Assembly (NCBI RefSeq): GCF_037392515.1 | Contig: NC_090288.1 | Location: forward strand, 620,001-684,000 | Reading direction: 5' to 3' | Source of the DNA: Haliotis asinina | Taxonomy: Eukaryota > Mollusca > Gastropoda > Lepetellida > Haliotidae | DNA: 64,000 bases | In this document: positions 39,701 through 51,700 of the stretch, piece after piece | Numbering within the stretch: position 1 is the stretch's first letter | Layout of the letters: the number at the start of each line of letters is the position of its first letter | Position numbers and translations under genes: made by a program | The notes under the pieces: model-generated | Told to the model about the DNA's origin: nothing | The model's database searches: none | Seen by the model: the letters and a program-made list of their open reading frames with translations, nothing else

Positions 39701-42700
39701 ACCTGGTAGACTCTCTCAACATATTGGTTTGGGACAACCATATTCTAAGGGCAAAGAATGTTATTCCAGATTCGTTATCCTGGCTGAGTCGTCCCTTCCC
39801 AACGGAGTGGAATCTACATCTGTCTTCTGTTGATGACATATTTGGCACCCGGTTCAACCATCACCTGCCTTGTGTTTTTGATTCTGGACCATCTTGCTAG
39901 GGGTCATGATGCCCTAGCCATTCCTCAATGCTTTTCTGCCAGTGCCCCTTTTCCCTCGCATCCTACTGAACTGGGTGTAACTCAGCAGATGACACTGTTT
40001 TTGGTCGTGCCTACTGCCCGATCAGGAGTTCGTTGTAGATCTTCAAACTGAAACAGATTCGGTACCACTTCCCGATCGGCTTAAACTACGGGCTCATCTG
40101 CACTTTGATCAGCTGCATGGATCTCTGCTCACGCTCCATATTCACGTTTGGCACATTTACATTGGTTGCTAACAGCTAAGACCTATTCAAGTGTGTTGTT
40201 ACTGGCATTACTACATCGCATCGCAGCTCCACTAGCTCACTTTTAGGTCGCTTCCCATCAGGCCATCATGGAGGGATGCTTTTGGTAGTCATACCATGTT
40301 CACCTCACACTACCGGATCTCTCGGAATCTCTCGGAAACAGATGTGGTCCTTTGGTCCTAGTGCAGAAATTGTCATCAAACAGAATTTGCAGATGAAATA
40401 ATTCTTCTTTTCTAGTTTTGTTCTGTACCCAATAAGGGTATTAATGTAACCCTTTTATTTTTTTGCTTTTGGGCTTAGATCATTCTCACCTCAGGAACTA
40501 GGGCATGTCTGTACTGTCATAGCTATGACTTCATAGACTGTGAGGCCAGTCTTGTGTTACATGCAGAGATGATCGACACTCTGCTTACTGACCTCTACTC
40601 TCTGAGCAATTGAAGTCAGTGAAGTGTTGATTTCTGATTACCTATATGGTTTCGAAGCATTCTTCTCCTAAGTCATTTCTCTCCCTTGGTAAGTTAGGGA
40701 GACTGGTACTGAACGATAAACTACCTGAGCTACCGGGCTTTTCCCTCTTTCAGTGCCTTACAGCTTGTCTGTGGGGGGTAGTTTTGAAGCAGGGACTGGC
40801 CAGATGAATGGGGTCACCTGATAAATCGTGTGGTGGCAGGGTTTACTTTCCAAACTACGTTCTTTTGTGTATCAAAAGTTGCAGCTGACGACCACATTAA
40901 ATCAGGAGAGCTGACACTCCTTAAAGTTTTTGTGCTGTGTAAGCCATGGTGTTATTTGAAGTGATCCATCGCAAGTGTGGAGTTAGCATATCAGGAGATG
41001 CTGCTTCTCCTGGCCTCCTTGTGTTGTGCATACTTATATTTGCAGAGTTGTCAGTTTTATCTGCAACCATCCTGCCAAGAGTGGGATAATCCAAAATGTG
41101 AGATAGGATAAGTTTTAAAATTTGTAAATTTTAACCATAAATTGTATCTCACATAAGATGACAGATTACTGGCAGCTCCAAGACGAGAATGACCGCACAG
41201 ATTGTCATGTCATCATCTGAGATGTCAGATTGTACAGATTGAGTTTTCTCAACACTGAAGATTTGCAGCAGGGACTGGTGGTTTTAGAGGAACAACTCCT
41301 TCGCAACAAGGCATAGATCTTCACTGATGCTGAAAAGTTGTCGTTGGGTGGCTGACAGCCTCCTTATATCCCCAATGAAGACATTTAACCCAGCCGAAAC
41401 ATACTGCATGATGAACGATGGCTTAGAGTGTTTCACCATCCCGCTGATGAAGCTCATCTTCAGTGTAGCCGACAGTCTGAAGGCAGCTTTTGGTAAGATT
41501 TGAAGACTCAGGGACAACTTACTATTGTGTTTAGTCCAAAAGTTTTAGACCTCACAACATGGAACACTTTATGAAGATGCTACTGGTAGATGAGGTTTTT
41601 GTACTTGACCTCTGGTGTGATGTCACAAAGCTACCAAGTCAAAGACAAGATGTTAGATGGCCTTCTTCAGGTCAGCAAGATCCAGACTGATTAACGAGGC
41701 GCTCCTAAATGTCTGAATAATCCTAAGACGATTCCAGAAGAGGAGTGGATGATCTGCACTTCCTCAGGCTGCACCCATTTGGGGTGCTGTATTGGAAGAA
41801 TTGGAGAATATTACAAGATGATTATGCCGTAGCGGTTTCATGAGAAGCTACAAGATCCAGTTGACGTCGATGCCCCTGTTGCCCATTTGGCTGTTGGTCA
41901 ACACATATCCTGACTTACTGAGAATTGTTAGAAGCTATCAACATGTTACTACAGAAAGCAACTGTGGAAGTTCTAGATAAACGTGTTGCCTTTTATCTGG
42001 ATGATGGTATACAGGCACATCAAGAAGCTGATCTACTCGAACAACAGCTGAAGATTATGATCTACCTATTGACTCAGTTGTGTTGGTTGGTGAATCATAT
42101 GAAGTCAGAGTTGGAATTGTCTCAAGACTTGAAGTTCCTGGGCATCAGATTTCTGACTACAGAATATCGAGTTTTGGTTTCAGACAACCGATGGAGAAAC
42201 ATACAATCATCCATACCAGAACCTGTCAGCAATTCTTTAAACCTCAGAGCGTAGAAGCATCATCTAAGTTTACTCACGTCGATACAGAATCTTACATGCA
42301 GAGCAAGACTGTAGTTAAGACCCTTACAGCACTTCCTGATAACACATCTCAATGATACGCAGAAGTTCAACCTGCCACAACATCTGAAGCTTTACCTGTT
42401 GTGGTGGATGGTGAGATTAAATGGTTGTGGCGGAACCTCTTTGAGAAATCTTTTATCTTTACAGAGGTGCATCTCCCCAAGGATGGACTGCAGGCACATG
42501 GTCGACAGACGAGAGGAGCATCCATTTCAACCAGTTAGAACTGACAGCAGTAACAGAAGTACTCCTACGCTTGACAGCGCAACTAAAGAATCAAGCCCTG
42601 GTGATACACATGGACAACTTGACAGTGGCCTGATATATCAACCTGCAAAGGTCCACCAGATCAGTGCCCCAAATGCAATTAACGTTCCAGTTATTCAACA

Positions 42701-45700
42701 TCATGGAAGATATCAACTTGAGGGTTGCCAAATACAGGGCTTGCCAAATACCAGGAGTAAGGAACATCCAAGCTGATGCCTTATCTAGACTGATCAGCCA
42801 CAGAGCACATGCTTCATGCAGAAGCCTTCCAGTTGACAATGGAAACAGTCTCATCAATCTGTTTGCAATCTGATTCAGCAATCAGGTGACGACATTCATC
42901 TCACCAGTGCCCGATCCACTAGCATGGGCTGTTGACACTCTAGCCATAGCTTGGAAGGGTCTGAACGCTTTTATCAGAAGTACTACGCAAGATAGACCAG
43001 ACGAAGATCCTGCAACTGGTTTTGGTTGCCACCTTTTCCATTGGATTCGGTAGGCAATAAAGCATGTGTCAGGATAAGGAAAAATATGTCATTTTTGCGA
43101 TAAAAAATTGCTTCAGTCTTTTATCAGAAGTACTACGCAAGATAGACCAGACGAAGATCCTGCAACTGATTTTGGTCGCCACCTTTTCCATTGGATTCGG
43201 TAGGCAATAAAGCATGTGTCAGGATAAGGAAAAATATGTCATTTTTGCGATAAAAAATTGCTTCAGTCTTTTATCAGAAGTACTACGCAAGATAGACCAG
43301 ACGAAGATCCTGCAACTGATTTTGGTCGCCACCTTTTCCATTGGATTCGGTAGGCAATAAAGCATGTGTCAGGATAAGGAAAAATATGTCATTTTTGCGA
43401 TAAAAAATTGCTTCAGTCTTTTATCAGAAGTACTACGCAAGATAGACCAGACGAAGATCCTGCAACTGATTTTGGTCGCCACCTTTTCCATTGGATTCGG
43501 TAGGCAATAAAGCATGTGTCAGGATAAGGAAAAATATGTCATTTTTGTGATAAAAAATTGCTTCAGTCTTTTATCAGAAGTACTACGCAAGATAGACCAG
43601 ACGAAGATCCTGCAACTGATTTTGGTTGCCACCTTTTCCATTGGATTCGGTAGGCAATAAAGCATGTGTCAGGATAAGGAAAAATATGTCATTTTTGCGA
43701 TAAAACTGATACTTTATACTTATCCTGACTCAAGAGATGAAGCCCTCCCAACCATCCCCTCTCACCACTCCAGCTTCCCTGTAGGCTTGTGTGGAGGCAT
43801 ATATCGGAGAGAGTGATTGGGTATGTATATGGTCACGTGGGGAAAAGGTAGGTGGCTGAAGGTGACTTATTGTATGTTTGCTTCTAGGGAATTTGAAGGG
43901 ATTCAAGTTTCCACTGACTGTGATAAACAAGGGGAGATAAACAATAAAGCAGGAGCCAGAATAAGTACAAAACATAAATTTTATCATGAAAACTACATAT
44001 TTGTACATTTGGAACTCTTGTCTTTCATGGTGACAAAAATGTCGTAATATGAGGTTTTATGATTGTCAGATGGTTCGCGTTGACCCGTCTAAGTTGTGTC
44101 ACAACCTGAAGAAACTGAAGGATGAAGATGTGGCAGAGGAGGGGAGGGGCAGTCTCACATGGAGTATCGACAGCCAGGACTCCGACATCACTCGGAAGAG
44201 GAAAGGTGAATTTCAGGTGGAGCACAAGAGGAGCAAGAAAGCTGGGAGACAGATGGTGGTGGACTTCCTTGCTCAGCAGCAACACAGGTATGATCAAGTC
44301 ATGACAGAAGCCAATGACTTTGAGATTCTGCTCCAGGATGGGACAGTGAAGAACAACACAGTGGCTTCGGGTCAGCAAAGTGGTGGCAGCAGAGGAAGAG
44401 GCTCCTTGGGCAGAATAATGGCTCCAGAGGAAGGCTCCTCCAATGAGGAATCTGCTGATACTGATGAAATCATAGCTTCTACCAAGTTAAAGGCAGCTAT
44501 CAAAAAGAAAACAAACATAGTTCGGCAGCCAAGCAAAAGGTTCCAGAAACACAACCACAGTTCTGACAGTGAGAGTGAAACTGGGGATGTAAAGTCAGCA
44601 TCATTTGTGCATGTTGCCGAGAAGAAGGGAGCAAAACCACGCTCTCATGGCAAGCAGGTTACATATCGGACACCCATTGAACTAAGCATAAAGTCATCAG
44701 CCTCAGACTCCTCAAGTGGTGAGTTCAGCAGTGGAACATCTGACAGTGGAGTGTCTGCAAGTGAAGACAAGACTAGTGGGGACAATCAGAGAGTCATGAA
44801 AAAGAAGACAGCATCACAAAGGAAGGGAGGTGACAGACCAACTGATTGTTCTAACAGGGAGTCAAGTCATGATGACTCTGAGTCAGACAGCTCCTCTGAT
44901 GAAGACTCTTCCATGGAACTTGAGGGTGGGCAGGACAGGAACTTTGGCAGCTCCAGTCATGAAGATGTGAGGGACAAGAAAGACTCAGACAGAAACCAGC
45001 CTAGGTGGAGGTCAGGAATTCCAGAGTTCCGAGGGAGAGCTGTGTTGGATCAAAGGGATGACCACAGACAAGGAAGAGACAACAACAGAATTAAACAGTA
45101 TACAGTAAGCATGGACACTGAAGACAGTGACTCCACTGGGTCAGCAGATACAGATGAGATTCTGTCTAGTTTCAGAAAGTCTTCAAAGTCCGCAGTCCCA
45201 TCTGCTGATCCATGCAAGATGACATCTGCTGCATCACCTGCTGCCATCAGCTGCTTCAGGGCAGGAGTGGATGAGTTTTCCTGTGGCTTCTCTGTACATG
45301 CTGGCAGGATAGTGTACCCAAAACCAGGGTTCAACAGCGGAGGGGGGAGTGACAGTTCTCAGGAATATCTGTCCTCAAAAAAACAGAAAATGTCCACGAA
45401 AGAAGAGTGTGACGTTAGTGGTGAGGTTGTCAGATCTTCCAAACAGAAAAAAAACATGGTTCCGGGTGTAGCGAAGTTAGTGGCGGAATTTGACAAACAG
45501 GTCAGGAAGACGGAGGGGTGCCAGTGTGTTACAGATGCTCAGAAATCTTCTGACAAAAGCAGGACAGAGGTTAACAATACTGGCAGAGACTTGTTGAATC
45601 TGATGGACAAACACATCGATGACAACCGACGCCGTTTGGAGACAATACGAGAGAGAAAGAGAGAGATACAAAATCGGAAAGCTGCAATCCAGGATGCTCT

Positions 45701-48700
45701 TGCTCTAGTGGTATGTCTCAGCCTGGAGTTTAGTGAGAGGTGTAACACACTGTTGTAACATCAACACTTGTAACTCACTTATCAATGTAACATCAACACC
45801 TGTAATACACCTATCAATGTAACATCAACAAACCAAACAATGATCAATGTACAATGTACACCAGTAACAATGATCATTGTAGCGTCAGCACCTGTAACAC
45901 ACCAATCAATCTAACTTCTGCACCTGTAACACACCTACCAATGTAACATCAACACTTGTAACACCTATCAAAGTAACATCAACATCTGTAACAGAACTAT
46001 GTATTAACATGCACACCTGTAACAGACCTATCGATTTAACATCACCTGTAACAATGATCAATGTAAATTATCTTACCTCACACATAAATGTTACTGTCTG
46101 ATTGGCTGAACACTCGTATATTATTTTCAATGCACCCCGTGTACAAATGAGGTGTATTGCAATATGCCCGACAGTCAATAGCAACTCATTCAGCACTGCA
46201 TGGTAGTTATCTCAAATAACATTACATCATGTATGATGCACAGAAATTACAGATGTTTTGTAAATGCAAATCAATGGAAGAGAGATAACGCTAAATCTGT
46301 TTTTCTTGAGTCGTCTGACATATCTAGTGATGACTATTTGCCTGAATAAATTTTGACAAAACGTTCAAATGTAGTCCCTGTGAATATTAAGAAGGGGAAT
46401 TACATCCCAGCGACTTTACTAAGACAATACCTAAGGGACAAAAAAGCAAGAAGTAAGATTCAAATCGTTTCATTCACACAGGTTTGCTGAAGTGTATGAT
46501 CCGATACTCACGCTTCACACAGTTCAAAATTAACATTGAGGCTTTCGCTAAGATAAATACGGTGTTCACTGGTCCCTCAGGGAGACCATGAGTTGAGGTA
46601 CCCTTGATGTTACACTGATCTTTGAACTCAGGGAACATATACAAACATTGAGAGTCCCCCATTCTCACCCTTCAGACTCAGGGAACATAAACATTGAGGG
46701 TCCCCCATTCTCACCCTTCAGACTCAGGGAACATAAACATTGAGAGTCCCCCATTCTCACCCTTCAGACTCAGGGAACATAAACATTGAGAGTCCCCCAT
46801 TCTCACCCTTCAGACTCAGGGAACATAAACATTGAGAGTCCCCCATTCTCACCCTTCAGACTCAGGGAACATAAACATTGAGAGTCCCCCATTCTCACCC
46901 TTCAGACTCAGGGAACATAAACATTGAGAGTCCCCCATTCTCACCCTTCAGACTCAGGGAACATATACATTGAGGGTACCCAAACCCATGGTCTGCTCGT
47001 GACCAGTGAACAACTTGTAATGTAACATGAACACCTGTAACACACCAATAAATGTAACATCAACACCTGTAACAATGATCAGTGTAACATCAATACCTGT
47101 AACAATGATCAGCGTAACATGTACAACTGCTACATATCAATCAATGGAACATCGACACCTGAAACTCACCAATCAGGTTAACATCATCACCTTTAGCACA
47201 TCAATCAATGTAACATCTACAGCTGTATCAGACCTATCAATGTAACATCTACAGCTGCATCACACCAATCAATGTAACATCTACACCTGTATCACACCAA
47301 TCAATGTAACATCTACACCTGTATCACACCAATCAATGTAGCATCTATACCTGTATCAGACCTATCAATGTAACATCTACACCTGTAGGAATGATCAGTC
47401 TAGCGTCTGCAGCTGTAACAATGATCAATGTAACATCTACACCAGTAAGGATGATCAATGAATTATCTGCACCTGTAACAGTGGTCAGTGTAACATCTAT
47501 GCATGTAACAGTGATGAATGTAACATGATCATTGTAACATCTTCACCTGTGCAAATGATGTGTGTGTAACCCAGTTATCAATACACTGTCTACCATGCTG
47601 TAACCAGACACATGTTTCAGGACTCAGGCAGCAGACTCAACAAGAAGATTGTGTTTGACTCTGATGATGATGAGGATGAGGAAACACCAGCAGTAGCGGC
47701 AGTGGCAACATCGGAAGCAGCTGTCAACACCAGGAACACAAAGATGTCATCTTTTTCAGATGAGGAGGAAGATGAGAAAGATGTTGACAAAAGTGTGAGT
47801 GAGGAAGAAGAGTCTGCTTGGGTTAAGGTCTGTCTGTTTGTCCGTCCATCCGTCCGTCTGTCTCAGTCAGTGCTTATACTGTTCACTTGGTGTCTGTGTT
47901 TTGGTGTGAGTGTCTGGCCAGAACAATGTGTGTCTGCTGTAAGTCAGACCAGTGTGTGTCTGCTGTAAGTCAGACCAGTGTGTGTCTGCTGTAAGTCAGA
48001 CCAGTGTGTGTCTGCTGTAAGTCAGACATGTTTTGATGTGATGAGGTATACCTGCTTTAATGACAAGTGTCTGTTGTCACAAGATGCATCTGTCGCTCAA
48101 GGTTCTCTTATGTAATGAAGGGTATCCACTGTAACAGCACCTGTTGTTAATGTTTCAGAAGCCAATGTCCCTGTTTGATAGCTCAGGTTCATCATCAGAG
48201 GATGAGGATGACAAGATGTTCCGTGTTCGACCCCAGTATGAGGGGGAAAAGGGCAGAAAGGTATGGATCACTGTAGTCAGGTCTTCAGGATTCACATGTG
48301 CAGGAAAACCATGACTTTCAGTCTCTTTTGTACAATACATAAATCAGTCATGTGGTTATACAAAAGTAATATATCACTGTAATGTGGATGAATAAAGGCA
48401 TCTATTGTCATATGCTTCCAACAACTCTCCATTGTATGTCAGTTGATGGAGTTACAAGCTCGACTGGGCAGTGATCAAAGGTTCCGCTTGGACGAGCGCT
48501 TTGTGGAGAGTGATGAGGATCAGGAGAATGGTAAGTTCACCGTGCAGAGTTGTATCCCTTGGCGCATCAGACACCTAGGATTTACATGTTCGATTCTGCT
48601 GCTAGGTCAGCACCTTACTTGAGTTTGTTGGTTACTCCAGGCCTTTCTCCCACATACAGCTGACATCTTACCATGTTCGGGACAACTGTCAGCACCTTAC

Positions 48701-51700
48701 TTGAGCTTGCTGGTTACTCCAGGCCTTTCTCCCACATACAGCTGACATGTTAAGATGCTCAGGACGACTGTCCCTCTTATTGCGAGGCTTAAAGATTTTT
48801 ATAAAAAGTATATGCCAAAATTTTGAGATGATGCCCCCCCACGCCACCCCAACCCAACTTGAAACCCTACACAGTACAACATATCTAGACAAGGTTGGAC
48901 ACTTCATTGTACCCCACCTGCCTGCTTTGGCAATCGCTATGCTACCATCGCATGCAATTGATTAAAACTTCATCTAAACAAAATCTTGAGTGACTGGCCT
49001 ATCGATCACCACTCATGTCACCTAAAAGTTCTTTATTGCTTTTTCTACAAGTTGTTTGAAAGTTGATTTTGACTCAACTTAACAATCTTGATACAAATGG
49101 CGGATGATAGCAAGCGTCGACCAATGACAGGGCTTGCTTTGACCACACCCCCTGTATACGGCCTTATCGTCCTTACTAAGAGTGTTTCAGCTGTTGTAGA
49201 CTGTATCTGCAGATTGTGTAAGGGTCAGTGTTATTATACCGCAGTGTTTCAGCTGTTGTACATTGTACCTGTAGTTTGAGTGAAAGGATGTGGTGCACTA
49301 TATTCAGTCAGTGTTCCCAAATCAGCACAAGAACCAGATAGCTATTGCCTCTCATCTTTGTGTGTAGTTGTAGGGTCTCATCTTTGTGTGTAGTTGTAGG
49401 GTCTCATCTTTTTGTGTGTAGTTGTAGGGTCTCATCTTTTTGTGTGTAGTTGTAGGGTCCCATCTTTGTGTGTAGTTGTAGGGTCTCATCTTTTTGTGTG
49501 TAGTTGTAGGGTCTCATCTTTTTGTGTATAGTTTTAGGGTCTCATCTTTGTGTGTAGTTGTAGGGTCTCATCTTTTTGTCAGTAGTTGTAGCGTCTCATC
49601 TTTTTGTGTGTAGTTGTAGGGGAAGCTGGCGTTGGGGATACCGATGCTGAGAGTGAGCGAGCAAGGGCTCTGCGTATCCTTGAGGAGGTGGTTGGGAGGC
49701 ACCCCATGGCAAGGCTGCAGAGGCAGGAGACTCAGAGGAAGAAGTTCAAGTGAGTTCCCTCCTGACAGCTGCACTGACTGACTCTTTGGCCATCATGTTG
49801 TTTGATGTTATTGAGGTAGACAACCACAGTGATGCTCGATGTCGTTTGAGAACATCAGCTCAACTCAACATTCACCCTACCGTGCAACTCACTATTGGTG
49901 ACACTATATTGGGCGACACCTGTGTTATTCTTACTTATCAGACACTTGGTCTGTGCGACACCTGTGGTATTCTGCAACTTACTTGACATGTGTTATTATT
50001 TATAGTCTGTGTCTGTCTTTCCCTAGGGATATGAGCACTCTCCACTTCGATCCAGCATGCGAGCAGCATAGACAACTTGAGGTGCAGATATCTCCAAAAG
50101 AGAAGATTAAGAAAAAGAAAGTTGCAAAAACAAAGTAAGCTCAATGTACATTCTCTGCTAATGCCATTCGGTTGTATGTATCCTGCAGCTCTATCTATGA
50201 AGTTTTTACATGTTGGCAAATATTAGTGCTGAGTAATGTTTGAGATCAGCAGCCTGTGTTTCTGATGATCTGTATTTGATTGGTATTGCAGAGAGGATGA
50301 GGCCTCAGAAGTTGCCATCCCAGAGGTCAGCAAGGAACGTTTTTTTGAGGTGAGCTCTGCAATCCAGAATGTGTTCAACAAGACACATGATGGCAAGGAA
50401 AGAGCATCCGATTTCTCTCTCATGGCAGCCTTTGGAGGACAGAGTCAGACTGATGCCCAGTGTGAATCTAAGGGTGAGTTGTTGGGCATGGTGGTCTTTG
50501 GAAGACATGGTTGGACGGATACCCAGTGTGAATCTGAAGGGTGAGTTTTTGGTCATGGTGGTCTTTGGAAGACATGGTTGGACGGATGCCCAGTGTGAAT
50601 CTGAAGGGTGAGTTTTTGGTCATGGCGGCCTTTTTTGGACTCAGTAAGATGGATGCCCAGTGTGAATCTAAGGGTGAGTTGTTGGGCATGGTGGACTTTG
50701 GAAGACATGGTTGGACGGATGCCCAGTGTGAATCTGAAGGGTGAGTTTTTGGTCATGGCGGCCTTTTTTGGACCCAGTAAGATGGATACCCAGTGTGAAT
50801 CTGAGGGTGAGTTGTTGGGCATGGTGGTCTTTGGAAGACATGGTTGGACGGATGCCCAGTGTGAATCTGAAGGGTGAGTTTTTGGTCATGGTGGTCTTTG
50901 GAGGACACAGTCAAAAGAGTTTTGATAGGGTTGCTGACTAGATGCTTGTATAGATCCAGAGTCCGATCGAGAGGTTTGTCATGGGTGCTGACTAGATGCT
51001 TGTACAGACCTAGAGGACAATCTAGAGGTTGGTCAGGGATGATAACTGGGTGCTTGAAAATTCTGAATTATTGACTGGTTAACTTTGGCCTTTGTTAGGT
51101 GTCAGTGTTGATGTACAACTGATTTGTTTTTATATCCCAGACTCCAGCACTCATGAGTTTACAGTATCCTCTGGTGCCATGAATCCTTGGCAGTCCCGGT
51201 TTTCTGTTGATGTCACTGACGACTCTACTGACACTGAGGAGGAGCAACAGAGGTGAGTGACACAAATGTCTTCTGTTCATCCATATGAAGGAATCAATCA
51301 GTATTGTCACCTGATGAGAGCTGTAACTTTAATTCAGTATTCAAGGGAAGTCAGTATTTGTCTGGAGTTCAGGTCATTCTTATTCAGTGTATACATTGTT
51401 GTAGCAGCTGACAGTTAACACTGATGTTGTTATAGGTCGGTGCAGTCAGTTCACACAGACAACTACGGTGTGGCTCCAGTCACTAAGTGGACATTTTTCT
51501 TCTCTGAAGATGACCGCCGTCTTCAAGGTAGGCACATTCCCCATGAGTCACTTTGTGCACAGAACTGATTCTACAAGTAAATATTGTTTATTTGATTGCA
51601 ATTTTGCTGAAAGTGTTACCTGAAATGTTGCACAGGGGCAGAAAAGACTTCATGTTTTCTTATTCCAGAGGGCATAGAGTTTTTCAAGAGACCACAGGAC

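Larger units (their letters stand above)
36975..43995 (+). mobile_element. DIRS-type retrotransposon B, old and degenerate
   Basis: Diverged inverted repeats flank the block: about 36975-37190 (TTATCCTTACTCATGCTTTATTG, then CAGTGGAAACTTGAATCTC) against about 43800-43995 (reverse complement with GATTCAAGTTTCCACTG and CAATAAAGC). A complementary region at about 43668-43735 has halves matching both outer ends. Pol remnants for this element lie at 41775-42955. No clear gag or recombinase was found. The 37.4-41.2 kb stretch looks like older inserted material. Confidence 0.65.

Noticed and set aside
41284..41517. A 77-codon minus-strand open frame in intron 5
   Set aside because: No family recognised. 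It lies in degenerate retroelement sequence and is short enough to be chance.
50350..50941. Overlapping small frames ending in WTDAQCESEG
   Set aside because: Wrong-frame or read-through copies of the duplicated exon 12 end; only the first copy is joined to the NOL8 frame.
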